A DNA stretch of 64,000 bases from Garcia nutans (GCA_947685225.1 CANTUV010000012.1:1612001-1676000); one strand, 5' to 3'; shown: positions 12,501 to 24,300, counted from the first letter of the stretch. Program-made: numbers and translations. Notes: generated by a model from the sequence alone, not told the origin.

Positions 12501-12603
12501 ACAAAATAAACTTGCTGATATCTTTACAAAACCCTTGAATGAAGATAGACTTAATTTCATTAAACTTAATTTAGGAATGATTGATGGAATCACTTTGAAT
12601 TAA
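9531..12603 (+). pseudogene. Copia pol pseudogene (PR-IN-RT-RNase H)
   Basis: Domains run in copia order. The aspartic protease has LVDSGCSRHMTG (about 9590). The GAG-pre-integrase has WHRRLGHAGM. The integrase carries its catalytic D in LIHLDLFGP, D in IRSDHGKEFE and E in NGVVERKNRT. RT starts near 11080 with KWVYRNKLDENGHIVRNKAR and ALYGLKQAPRAWY. RNase H has FSDADYAGS and STTEAEYVA, ending LADIFTKPLNEDRL. Lesions: a one-base frameshift at an A6 run (10324-10329) within integrase; NVDD (VDD codons 11653-11661) where family members have YVDD, with about four residues missing just before it; and a TAA at 12118-12120 at the RNase H boundary. Otherwise length and order are normal. Confidence 0.92.
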
Positions 12604-13174
12604 TAAAAAAATTGCCTATCAATGAAGTTTCTATGTGCATAAATTTTTTTTTTGACTAAACATTAGAAAAATCTTCCATCTTTCCTTGACTCTTTCATTT
12701 CTAAGTCAGTCGCGTTCGCTCCAGTGTCCTTAGCGATCGCTATCTCGTCTGACAGATTCATTCAAACAAAAATCTCTGTGCGCGGTTGAGAAAATTTGTG
12801 TGCGGACGCAATAATTTGAACAGTTTCGACCGTTACAGATAGTTTCTTCACCCGTGAGCGTACTGATCTTGCTAATGGTCGCTAGACCGAATTTCGCGAT
12901 CGCACCCTTTTAAATTTGCGACCGCACTCTGTACACTCTACTCGAAATTTTGTAACCGTTGGCTGTATGACAAGTCGCAACTCTTAACTTTCAACAGTCA
13001 TAAACAACTATTTTCTTAATTTCTTCTATTTAAGAGTATGATACATCAGTTTCTTTGATATTTTGCTTATTACAACATATAATCTTCCATCTAAATCACG
13101 AAAATCCTCTCAAAATCATCTGCTTCTCAAAACACCCTCTGTTTTCCAGTTTTCTTCTTTTTCTTCCTATCCTA
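12604..13174 (+). other. Spacer between pol and the extra ORF
   Basis: There is no convincing gene here. From about 12704 to 12970 the base composition changes, and GACCG-like words reappear (GCGATCGC twice, GCGACCGCAC, TCGACCGTTAC). They echo the U3 array, so the spacer may hold an internal regulatory block or a captured LTR piece. The last 150 bp are pyrimidine-rich and lead into the ATG at 13175, which could act as a leader or splice-acceptor region for a subgenomic RNA. Confidence 0.5.
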
Positions 13175-14572
13175 ATGGCTCCCAAAAAGAAGACAACCTC
13201 CAAAGTAAAAGGAAAAGTAAAGAGATCTTCAGGAATCACAATAAGAGAACCAATAGATGATCCTCCATCTCCTCCACAGTCTAGAAGAGGTGAGAAAATT
13301 CACAAACCTCACCACCAAACCTCTGAGGAAGATGTGAGGTATGCCATGCTAAAGAGAAAGAAAGTTGAGGGAACCAAATCTCCTTTTGGTGGGATGCTCT
13401 CAGCCCTGAATATCAAGGATGAGATTGAAAGATTACTAGATGTCCTTGGATGGAGAAAGTTTGTATTTCCTGAGGAGGTAGGTTATTCCAGTTTAAGCAA
13501 GGAATTCCTTATGTCTTTCCAAATAGAGAAGAGTACTAACTCTACACTGGGATGGTATGGGGTTAGGTTTAAGCTGTTTGATCAATACCAAGCCTTAACC
13601 CTAGAAGACTTTGGCAATATTTGGAACTTTCCTGCTGATGGTATAACCTCCTACAACGATCAAACCTTTTCAAACCAAACTCTCTCTGCATTCTGGCAAG
13701 AAATTTCTGTGGAAACTTCTTTTGAAAAAGAATCAAAAGCCAGACACATCAAATCCCTCACCCATTAGATGCTTCATAGGATTATCACCTACACCATCCA
13801 TCAAAGAGCTGATGGGAATGAAAAGGTAACAAAAAGAGACCTCATATTTTTATATGCTTTCACCCACAACATCCAAATGAACACAACCAAGTTCTTGATT
13901 GACACCCTCTATCATCATGCAGTTATAAGAACTGGAACTTTCTTCTTATTCTCACAAATAACTCAAATAGCTAGGCACCTGAACCTACTAAATGATCTGA
14001 ACTTAGCTACATTGAGAAACCCTTTCAATCTTGCCTCTAGTGCCATCACTATTGACTATCTAGAACATGCTGGATGTGTAAGGAAGATTGAAGGTACATA
14101 TGTGTATTATTTTGGCAAAAAAGGAGTTGTGGATAGACAAAAGAAAAGGCCAAGGTACACAATTGAGGAAGAGGGAGACTCTCTGGAAGTTGCTGTGGAA
14201 TTACCTCCAAAAGCTGCTTCATCAAAAGCTACTCAAGAAACTACCTCATCCTCTACACAACTCATCCTCAATGCTATCAAATCTCTCTCCAGGAAACTCT
14301 CTATATTCAAGAAAAATGTCTCCAAGAGATTCCATCACTTGAACAAGAGAATTGACCTTATATCTCACATGCATCATGATCTCTATGATATGCAAGGCAA
14401 ACTTGACTTGCCTCAATGCAATCTTGAAGATTGGGATATAAGTGATCATACCCAAAGTCTTCCTGAAGAAGAAGAGTCCATTAGCACTAGCTCTACCTCT
14501 TTTGCTCCTCTGGACAAAGGAAAAGCTCCTTTAGTAGAAGAAGAGATAGATGAAGATGATGATTCTGAATAG
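13175..14572 (+). pseudogene. Extra retrotransposon ORF, Athila-ORF1-like, split by an in-frame TAG
   Basis: Two stretches in one frame (13175-13765 and 13769-14572) are separated by a single TAG at 13766-13768, codon 198 of 465. I chose the ATG at 13175 because MAPKKKTTSK gives a basic, nuclear-signal-like start; the longer upstream extension is hydrophobic low-complexity leader. The middle (GWYGVRFKLFDQYQALTLED) and, after the stop, LHRIITYTIHQRADGNEKVT and RDLIFLYAF resemble the plant transposon protein family seen as Athila ORF1. The C-terminus is Ser/Thr-rich, then acidic (EEEIDEDDDSE). It sits where SIRE elements carry an envelope-like ORF. No signal peptide or clear membrane segment is seen after 13175. 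Function unknown. The TAG may be decay or a readthrough site. Confidence 0.7.
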
Positions 14573-14929
14573 TTTACATTTTCAAGATGTTTAGTCTCAA
14601 TAGTTTGCATCTTCATTTTATGTTATGTCTTGATATGTTTGTTGCTGTACTTTCCTCCATCTTTTAATAAACAAGATGTTTAGTAGCTTTTTAATACACT
14701 TCTTGCTTCCTGTTATACATTTTGCCTATGACAATGGGGGAGAAATAGTAAACAACTTGGAACTTGGAATGATTGTTTAATCATAATTCAATGCACCAAG
14801 ATAATCAAATAATATCAATGCACCAAGATTACTTAACCATGATTCATGCATATGTTAAGGGGGAGCATGTTAGACTTATTATTTTTCTTATCATTCCATT
14901 TGAATTGTCAAAGTCAAAATGGGGGAGAT
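14573..14929 (+). other. 3' noncoding region with three polypurine-like tracts
   Basis: The tract next to the 3' LTR, AAAATGGGGGAGA (14916-14928), is the expected polypurine primer for plus-strand synthesis. Two more GGGGGAG tracts occur upstream, at 14736-14745 and 14857-14865. A short direct repeat (TCAATGCACCAAGAT) lies between them. Only the last is correctly placed to define the LTR end; the others may be spare or central-type primers. Confidence 0.75.
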
Positions 14930-16326
14930 TGTTAGACAAATGATCTCAATTTTGATCCTTGACAACTCAAATTGAATGATCCATTTAACATGTATTTGGA
15001 GAATCTTGTTGCAGGCTTAGGTTGCTTCAAATAAAGCTGAACAGAACACTTATAGCGGTCGCACAACACCTGAATACGACCGCACCATTCAATTAAAGGA
15101 TGAAACCTTATCACAGTAGGTTTCGCGGTCAGAAACCCGACCTCAGTAGCGACCGCACCTAAAGAAGAGCGACCGTCCCAAGTTATGGACGACCGCTACC
15201 CAAGGAACTCAAATCATTCTAATCACAGTAAAGTTCGCGGTGACAAGAACGGCGAATGATACGGCCTCGCTTATCACTTTAGCGACCGCCCATTTATATT
15301 CGCGACTGCTCTACCAATTCAAGAGAAATTTGCTTAAAGAAACAGTAGTGTTCGCGTCCTCAGGTGCGTCCAGAAGTTCGACGCGAGTATCTCAACTTGA
15401 CCGCGAGATGTTACCTAGGGCGACCGCGACATTCATATTTTGGCAGACATCTTTTTCTGCCAGTCAAAGATTGCCACGTGTGATGACCGTTATAAACCCA
15501 CTTCAACATTCAAAAAGGGCGACCGCACCTTTGTTATGCGCGACCATCCAGACAACCACAGCATGAGCAAGATTCCTGCTGCAGAGCACTCAAATTCGAC
15601 CGTTGAAGCTTTTTTAAATTCAGCGACCGCACCTTGTACAAGGACGACCGCGTATGATAATAGCGCGACCATCCTTATATGAAGGACGACCGCGAAATGC
15701 TTCGGACAGTTTAATAAATAAGGTCTAAACTGCCAAGACTTTATTCTTACTAACAATAACGGCTAGTAAGACCACATTGGCTATAAATACATTGCTTCTA
15801 TAAGAAAAAAAAAAAGAGAAGCAAGAAAAAAGAATTATATAGCCAAGCAACAAACTTTCTTTTACTTAAACTTACATTTGTATTGTAATGAATGTTAGGT
15901 GTAAGCATTGAAAACACCATTGTATAAGTTTGAGTGTGAGCTTGGAAAACACTTGGGTTGTGAGAGTAAGCCTTGTAAAACTCTTGTTTGGGTTGTGAGA
16001 GTGAGCCTTAAAAACTCCTTTAAAGGTTCTTGAGTGTAAGCCTTAGAAAAACACTTGTGAAGTTAGGTGTGAACTTGTGAAAACACCAAAGTTGGAAGTG
16101 AGCTTGTAAAAACTTCAAAGATTAGTGGAACCTTAACAAGTTGTTAAGGAAGTGGATGTAGGATTGAAGTAAATCTGAACCACTATAAATCTTGTGTGTT
16201 CTTTCTTTCTTTCATTACTCAACCAACTCTCTATTCCGCTTTTCTAGTTTGTTGAGTTTTTTAATTGTCATTATTTCTTGAGGAAACCAATTCACCCTCC
16301 CTCTTGGTTGCCATCTTGGGACAACA
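14930..16326 (+). repeat. 3' LTR of the SIRE-like copia element
   Basis: It starts TGTTAGACAA and ends ACAACA at 16326, then the target duplication gaaat. It matches the 5' LTR along its whole length: GACCG array, TATA box at 15782-15789 and hairpin array at 15898-16116. Several differences fall in CpG or CpHpG sites (GCGACCGC to GCGACTGC, ACGCGTG to ACGTGTG), as expected from methylated-cytosine decay. Confidence 0.93.
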
Positions 16327-18718
16327 GAAATCTAATGTGATCTTTTGGAAATCTAATAATTATATTATAACCTTTTTATGTGGATGCAATTTTATACTTT
16401 TGGACACTTACAAAAATATGAAAAAATTTATTATTATATTAGAAAAAGTTGATTAACTAAAATAATTGACTAATTGAATCGAAATATTTTAGTTCGATTA
16501 TAATTTAATTTTTAAAATATCCAATTCAGTTCGATTACCATTTATAAAATTTTAAAAAATTTAATTATTTTATATTTCGATTCAATTTAATTTTAATTAA
16601 TCAAATACAGATTTCTAATTTTTATAAAGTAAACTTGTACTTACTATATTTTTGTAATTTTTTAAAAGTATTATATTTTAAAGTTTGTTTTATTTTTTCA
16701 GTTAGTTTTATAATTCCGCCCAAGATTTTCCGTTAGTTTTATAATTCTCCCGAAGAACCCCCCCCCCCCCCCCCCCCATTGATTCACATTTTAGGCTAAT
16801 TCATGCATGTTGCAGCAATTTTAGTTTATTAGTTTATTTATAATAATAACTTTTATAATGGTGGTGACTTTACCTTCATCTCCAAATAAGGAAAAGGACT
16901 TTAGCTTGACTAATTATTTCTTTTTCTTTGTTTTTTAATTATTATTATCATTTTTGTCGTTTCCAGTTTTACTTTATTGCCGACAATAATTTTTCTACCG
17001 TTATTGTCATTAAAAAAAATCTTGGATAATCAGTCAGAAAAAATCTTAGACAAAATCTTTTTAAATATTTGAAAATAGTGACCTTATCATTCGTTTGGAA
17101 TGAAAGATGTTTTTCACTTTTTCTTCTTCTAAGAATATTAAATTATGTTGTAATATTCTATTAATAAATAAGGAAAAAATGTCACTTACATTTTGTAAAT
17201 AATTGCACTTATTTATTCATTTTTGAAATCTAATGTGATCTTTCGGAAATCTAATAATTATATTATAACCTTTTTATGTGAACGCAATTTTATACTTTTG
17301 GACACTTACAAAAATATGAAAAAAATTTAAAATAATTGACTAATTGAATCGAAATATTTTAATTTGATTGTAATTTAATTTTTAAAATATCCAATTCAGT
17401 TCGATTACCATTTATAAAATTTTAAAAATTTTAATTATTTTATATTTCGATTCAATTTAATTTTAATTAATCAAATACAGATTTCTAATTTTTATAAAGT
17501 AAACTTGTACTTACTATATTTTTGCAATTTTTTAAAAGTATTATATTTTAAAGTTTGTTTTATTTTTTCAGTTAGTTTTATAATTCCGCCGAAGATTTTT
17601 CGTTAGTTTTATAATTCTCCCGAAGAAACCTCCCTATTGATTCACATTTTAGGCTAATTCATGCATGTTGCAGCAATTTTAGTTTATTAGTTTATTTATA
17701 ATAATAGCTTTTATAATGGTGGTGACTTTACCTTCATCTCCCAACAAGGAAAATGACTTTAGCTTGACTAATTATTTCTTTTTCTTTGTTTTTTAATTAT
17801 TATTATTATCATTTTTGTCGTTTCCAGTTTTACTTTATTGCCGACAATAATTTTTCTACCGTTATTATAATTAAAAAAAATCTTGGATAATCAGTCAGAA
17901 AAAATCTTGGACAAAATCTTTTTAAATATTTGAAAATAGTGACCTTATCATTCGTTTGGAATGAAAGATGTTTTTTACTTTTTCTTCTTCTAAGAATATT
18001 AAATTATGTTGTAATATTCTATTAATAAATAAGGAAAAAATGTCACTTACATTTTGTAAATAATTGCACTTATTTATTCATTTTTGAAATCTAATGTGAT
18101 CTTTTGGAAATGTAATAATTATATTATAACCTTTTCATGTGAACGCAATTTTATACTTTTGGACACTTACAAAAATATGAAAAAAAATTTATTATTATAT
18201 TAGAAAAAGTTGATTAGCTAAACTAATTGACTAATTGAATCGAAATATTTTAGTTCGATTATAATTTAATTTTTAAAATATCCAATTCAGTTCGATTACC
18301 ATTTATAAAATTTTAAAATTTTAATTATTTTATATTTCGATTCAATTTAATTTTAATTAATCAAATACAAATTTCTAATTTTTATAAAGTAAACTTGTAC
18401 ATACTATATTTTTGCAATTTTTTAAAAGTATTATATTTTAAAGTTTGTTTTATTTTTTTATTTAGTTTTATAATTCCGCCGAAGATTTTCCGTTAGTTTT
18501 ATAATTCTCCAGAAGAACCCCCCCCCCCCCCCCCCCCCCATTGATTCACATTTTAGGCTAATTCATGCATGTTGCAGCAATTTTAGTTTATTAGTTTATT
18601 TATAATAATAACTTTTATAATGGTGGTGACTTTACCTTCATCTCTCAACAAGGAAAAGGACTTTAGCTTGACTAATTATTTCTTTTTCTTTGTTTTTTAA
18701 TTATTATTATCATTTTTG
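16327..18718 (+). repeat. Long-period tandem repeat, rest of unit B and units C, D, E
   Basis: After the gaaat duplication the array resumes with TCTAATGTGATCTTTTGG, the same text as at 5322, 17227 and 18087 in uninterrupted units. Unit C spans about 16432-17325. Unit D is about 17326-18185, with a small deletion at its start. Unit E starts at about 18186 and is cut at 18718 by the minus-strand copia. The C tract reaches C20 (about 16758) in C and C22 (about 18518) in E, but is only CCTCCC in D. No genes. Confidence 0.87.
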
Positions 18719-19192
18719 TCAAATGATAAATGCACTTGGATTTGTAAACTTCTGGTTTACAACCATATTAATTTCAATTGTGCGAATACAAGTATAATAT
18801 AAACCAGAAGAAACTGCAGGTAGTTCCTCTAATACACATTTTTTGTTTGATATGGTACTTGTAATACAAAGAAATTCTTTAGTATCCATATCTTTTGTCT
18901 CAATATGATATCCATTTAGGCGAATATCTTTAAAACTTAATAAATTTCTATGAGACAATGGGGAATATAATGCACCATTAATATTAATAATCGTTCCCCT
19001 TGGAAGTATTATACTTGCTCTTCCAGAGCCTTTAATAATTCTTTTCCTGCCAGATATAGTATGAACAAATTCTTCTCCCATTTTCAATTGGGAAAAGTAT
19101 TTTCTATCTTTAAGAATCGTGTGCGTTGATGCACTATCAGCAATACACAAATCTCGATTTTCTTTTTCCACTAAAGTTTGTGTAGCATCCAT
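18719..19192 (-). pseudogene. Copia pol N-terminal fragment (protease region), truncated
   Basis: The start is MDATQTLVEKENRDLCIADS at 19192; the upstream in-frame extension is AT-rich spacer. CIADSASTHTIL holds the copia protease active-site position (D-S-A here rather than D-S-G). The text continues to LLSFKDIRLNGYHIET and TNPSAFII, then breaks off at 18719, before the integrase. It duplicates 24366-24840 almost base for base. The break is the left end of the mosaic element. Confidence 0.85.
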
Positions 19193-19369
19193 AATGTCTT
19201 CACAAAAATATAAGAAGCAAATTAATATAATACTTAAAAGAATATAAAATGTCACAAGTTTAAAATAAAAACATAATAAAGTAAAATCCAAATAATTATA
19301 AAAGTTCAATACAAAATATGATAGAAATATTCATAAAGGAAAATAAAATTGAATAATCAAAAACTAAAC
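19193..19369 (-). other. Spacer between copia gag and pol
   Basis: These 177 bp of AT-rich DNA separate the gag stop (19370-19372) from the pol ATG (19192). Gag and pol thus appear as two ORFs, whereas many copia elements use one. The spacer could be an intron-like segment or an untranslated gap needing internal initiation. The piece is absent upstream of the second pol copy because of the deletion at 24840. Confidence 0.6.
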
Positions 19370-20445
19370 TTAGGCATCAAGATTGCCATTGCCAACTAAA
19401 TGATCAATATTTCCATTTGGGTCTGAGAAGAAATCAGCAACATCAAGATGGGTGACTGAGAAAGCAGTATCATCTAGCCCATCATTGTAGGAAAAATTTG
19501 TCTCAATATTCTTTCCTCCATTTTTCAAAGATGCTTGATAATGATCAACAAGATGTTTTGGCGTACGACATGTACGTAGCCAATGTCCTTTTCCACCACA
19601 TCGATAACAACTAACATTAGAAGATGGATTAGATCCATTATTCTCATTAGTTCTTTTTCTTTCATTATTCTTCCCATTTTTATGATATGGTGTATTTCTA
19701 TAACCACCACGACTACCATTGCGATTGCCCGAGAGTTATTTCGACTACAACCTCGTCCACGACGATTATACTCTTGTCTATGCCCATATGAAATTGCATT
19801 CGCTTCAGGGAATGCCATAGATTTATTTAAGTGGGCTTGGCTTCCATTCACTTCAGGGAATGGAGCAGATCCAGTTGGGCGAGCTTCATGATTTCTCATC
19901 AATAATTCATTATTTTGCTCAGCCACAAGAAGACAAGCAATTAATTTAGAATACTTTTTAAAGCCCTTTTCACGATATTGTTGTTGTAAAACAACATTCG
20001 AAGCATGAAAAGTAGAGAATGTTTTCTCTAATAGTTCATGATCAGTAATATTCTCTCCACATAACTTTAGCTGAGAGCTAATTCTAAAAAGGGCAGAATT
20101 AAATTCGCTTACAGATTTAAAATCTTGCAATCGCAGATGCATCCACTCATAACGAGCTTTTGGGAGAATAACAGTTTTCTGGTGATCATACCTTTCTTTC
20201 AAATTGTTCCAAAGAACAAGATGGTTTTTAATAGTCAAATATTCAGTTTTTAATCCCTCATGTATATGATGGCGGAGAAAAATCATCGCCTTTGCTCGAT
20301 CTTGATTTGATGCTTGATTTCCTTCCTTAATAGTGTCACCAAGACCCTTAGCATCTAGATGGATTTCAGCATCCAAAATCCATGATAAATAATTCTTGCC
20401 CGAAATATCAAGGGTTGCAAACTCGAGTTTCGCAATATTTGCCAT
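19370..20445 (-). pseudogene. Copia gag pseudogene
   Basis: I place the start at 20445 (MANIAKLEFATLDISGKNYL), the usual copia Gag opening; the longer ORF adds only a low-complexity leader. The UBN2/copia Gag core reads through LRLQDFKSVSEFNSALFRIS and LLVAEQNNELLMRNHEARP. A frameshift in the Arg/Gly-rich section (near 19730) throws the frame off. In the shifted frame the CCHC knuckle CYRCGGKGHWLRTC (about 19570-19612) and the tail LDVADFFSDPNGNIDHLVG are clear, ending at TAA 19370-19372. Would package element RNA if intact. Confidence 0.85.
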
Positions 20446-20978
20446 GCTTAAAAAAAATAAAATAAAATAAAATATACTCATTTTAGATAACACTATAATA
20501 TAAAAACATAATATATATAAAACGTATGAATGTTAATAGTTACGGAATATTTGTTCCACGCTCATTAAAACATATTACAAAAATCTAAATTCTTAGTTTG
20601 AACATCGCTGGTATGATATAAATAAGACAAAATATATGTGTTAAACTTTGACAATACCAATAAAACAACAAATTGGATTTCTATCCAATATAACGTGGAA
20701 TTGATTACAAAGTAACAATAATAATAATAAAATATGATGTATATAATCATACTGATATAATAATCTTTGGATAATGGGTAATCATTAAAATTGAAAACGA
20801 ATTGGCATAAGAAACATTAACATTGAGAAACGAATCGAAATCTCATCCCAGATCCAATGCAAAAAAAAAATTATATCATGCCGATTAAAACACAAAGTAA
20901 GTTTAAAAGAATTATTCACAACCATGAGATTACCTTACACCGAAGCAACCTTAAACCAAAGCAATCGTGCTGATAACG
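20446..20978 (-). other. Copia leader with primer binding site
   Basis: This lies between LTR and gag on the minus strand. Directly after the LTR end comes CGTTATCAGCACGA (plus 20965-20978), a primer site seen in several copia families. I do not assign the tRNA. The rest of the leader is AT-rich and has no supported ORF. Confidence 0.65.
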
Positions 20979-21151
20979 TGTTGAAAAATAAAGGAAGAGG
21001 CAAGAGACAAGAGAGAAGAGGACAAGAAGAATATAGACTAAGAGATATGAGCGTAGTATTAAACTGATGGGGAACTCCTCTATTTATAGAGTAGAAACCC
21101 TAATACATGTACGGACTGTGGGACCTAATAAACATTCATTTATTTATAACA
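20979..21151 (-). repeat. 173-bp LTR inside the permuted copia element
   Basis: On the minus strand it opens TGTTATAAATAAATGAATG and closes TTTATTTTTCAACA. TATAAATA (plus 21081-21088) lies within CTCTATAAATAGAG. A polypurine tract (minus AAGGGGGAG, plus 21152-21160) adjoins it on one side and the primer site on the other. This one LTR therefore serves as the 3' LTR of the pol copy to its right and the 5' LTR of the gag to its left. Confidence 0.9.
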
Positions 21152-21318
21152 CTCCCCCTTGAATGTCTTAAAAATATTCATAAAAATATTACTAACTACA
21201 TGAATACAAGATAACATACTGCCTCATTAAAAACCTTTACAAGGAAAAACCCAATGGGATAAAAACCTTGAAAGGGAAAAAGAGTGCAGTGCGTATTCTA
21301 CTCCCCCTCATGAAGACA

Positions 21319-24300
21319 TTACTTGAGATCTTTGAGTCTGCGCATTGCGATTTTGTACACCAATTTCTCAAAACTTGTTGTAGGAAGTGACTTCGTGAAT
21401 AAATCGGCAAGATTGTCACTTCAGCGAATTTGTTGAACATCAATATCACCATTCTTTTGAAGATCGTGAGTGAAGAAGAATTTTGGTGAAATATGCTTTG
21501 TTCTATCCCCTTTAATAAATCCTTCCTTTAACTGGTGTATACATGCAGCATTATCTTCATATAAAACTGTTGGGAGTTCTTTTTGAGGATGTTGACCACA
21601 TGTACCTCAAACATATTGAATTACCGATCTCAACCAAACACATTCTCGACTTGCTTCATGGATGGCCAAAATCTCTGCATGGTTAGAAGAAGTAGCAGCA
21701 ATAGTCTGTTTTGTAGATCGCCATGATATAGCTGTACCTCCACATGTAAATAAGTAACATGTTTGAGATCTACAATTATGTGGATCTGATAAATATTCTG
21801 CATCTGTATAACCAATCAAAACTGACTTTGATGTGTTAGCATAAAATAAACCCAAGTCCATTGTACCACGAAGATATCGAAGAATATGTTTAACTCCATT
21901 CCAATGTCTTCGTGTTGGTGAAGAACTATATCTTGCTAATAAGTTTACTGCAAATGCTATATCAGGTCGAGTATGACTAGCAAGATATGTCAATGCTCCT
22001 ATTGCACGAGGATATGGTACTTCTGGACCAAGAAGTTCTTCATCATCTTCTCGAGGTTGAAAAGGATCTTTTTTCTCATCAAGCGACCTTATAACCATTG
22101 GAGAATTTAATGGATGTGCTTTGTCCATATAAAACCGCTTTAACACCTTGGCTATATATGTGGATTGATGGACTAAAATACTATCTGCAATATGCTCAAT
22201 TTGCAAGCCAAGACAAAACTTTGTCTTTCCGAGATCTTTCATTTCAAATTTTTTTTTCAATAAATCCACAGTTTTAGATATCTCTTCTGAAGTTCCAATG
22301 ATATTTAGATCATCAACATAGATAGCAACAATGGTAAATCAGGATCGAAATCTTTTGATAAAAACACATGGACATATAGCATCATTTTTATAGCCCTCTT
22401 TCATTAAATATTCACTAAGACGATTATACCACATTCGCCCAGATTGTTTTAATCCATAGAGAGCTTTATTCAACTTAATGGAATAAACTTCTCGAGAATT
22501 TAACTTTTGTGCTTCAGGCAACTTAAATCCTTCAGGAACTTTCATATATATATCTTTGTCAACTGAGCCATACAGATAGGCAGTCACAACATCCATTAAA
22601 TGCATTTCAAGACTTTCATGAATTGCCAAACTTATTAAATATCTTAGTGTAATTATATCCACCACAGGAGAATATGTATTCTCATAGTCAATGCCAGGTT
22701 TTTGTGAAAAACCTTGGGCAACAAGTCTTGCTTTGTATCTCACAATTTCATTAGTTTCATTTCGCTTTCGTACAAAAACCCATTTATATCCCACTGGCTT
22801 GATATTCATTGGCGTTTGGACAACAGGTCCAAAAACTTTACGCTTTTCAAGGGATTTCAATTCAACCTCAATTGCATCTTTCCATTTTGGCCAATCAATT
22901 CTGCGTCTACATTCATCAATAGACTTAGGTTCAAGATCCTCATCTTCTTTTACAATATCTAGCGCTATATTGTATGCAAATATTTTGTCGACGTTTACTT
23001 GGCTTCTATTCCATTTTTGACCAAACACGATATAATTTATTGAGATCTCATCATTTTCAATATTTTCAGGTACCTGAGTTTCTTCTGGAAACTTTTCCAT
23101 AATGTCAAGTGTCTTCTCAAAAAATTGCTCTTCAAGAGCATTTTCTCCAGAAATTTGGTCATTTTGAATATTCGCTCCTTTTCTTTTTTTAGGATTTTTA
23201 TCCTTGGAACCGATTGGTCTACCACGTTTTTGGTGTGCAATAGACTCACTAGCTTGGGCAACTTATCCTTCAGGGACTACAATTCTAACAGGAGCATTTT
23301 CAGCTGGAACATAAGATTTAGTTACTCTTTTTGGATCAGTAAATGAATCTGGCAATTGATTTGCTACATTTTGTAAATGAATTATCTTTTGAACTTCTAA
23401 TTCACATTGCCCAGTGCGAGGATCCATATGAGATAAAGATAATTCTTTCCAACTAATCTGTTTTTCCAACTGTTTATTTTGTCCCCCTAATGCTGGGAAA
23501 GCTGACTCATCAAAATGACAATCAGCAAATCTAGCCGTAAATAAATCTCCAGTTAAAGGCTCTAAATATTTAATTATTGATGGAGATTCATACCCAACAT
23601 ATATCCCTAACCTCCTTTGAGGGCCCATCTTTGTGCGTTGTGGTGGAGCAATTGGAACATAAACCACACATCCAAAAATTCGAAGATGGGAAAGATTTGG
23701 TTCCTGACCCAAAACCAATTGTAGAGGGGAAAATTTATGATAATTTGTTGGCCTGATGCGAATAAGTGATGCTGCATGTAATATAGCATGTCCCTAAGCA
23801 GAAACAGGAAGTTTTGTTTTCATCAGTAATGGCCTTGCAATTAATTGCAATCTTTTAATGAATGATTCTGCCATACCATTTTGAGTGTGAACATGAGCAA
23901 CAGGATGTTCAACTTTAATTCCAATTGACATGCAGTAATCATTAAAGGCTTGAGATGTAAATTCACCAGCATTATCCAAACGAATTGTTTTAATAGAATA
24001 ATCTGGAAATTGAGCTCTTAAACAAATTATTTGAGCAAGCAATCTCGAAAATGCCAAATTTCGAGTTGATAATAAGCAAACATGTGACCATCTTGAGGAT
24101 GCATCAATAAGGACCATAAAATATCTAAATGGTCCACAAGGTGGATGAATTGGTCCACAAACATCTCCATGTATGGGTTCTAAAAACGCTGGTAATTCAA
24201 TTTGAATTTTACTAGGCGATGGCCTAATAATCAACTTCCTTTGAGAACAAGCTGGACAAAAAAATTCATTTGATTGAAGAATCTTTTGGTTCTTCAATGG

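Larger units (their letters stand above)
6219..16326 (+). mobile_element. Ty1/copia LTR retrotransposon, SIRE-like, with an extra 3' ORF
   Basis: The element has two LTRs of about 1.4 kb (6219-7622 and 14930-16326). A primer site starts 2 bp inside the 5' LTR and a polypurine tract abuts the 3' LTR. It is flanked by the 5-bp duplication gaaat (6214-6218 and 16327-16331). Its order is gag, protease, integrase, RT, RNase H, then an additional ORF, which is the plan of the SIRE/Maximus lineage. Integrase wording (GGKSYAFVIVDDYSRFTWV) agrees with that lineage. The LTRs differ by roughly two dozen bases by eye, mostly transitions. All three coding parts carry disabling changes, so it is not autonomous now. 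Confidence 0.93.
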
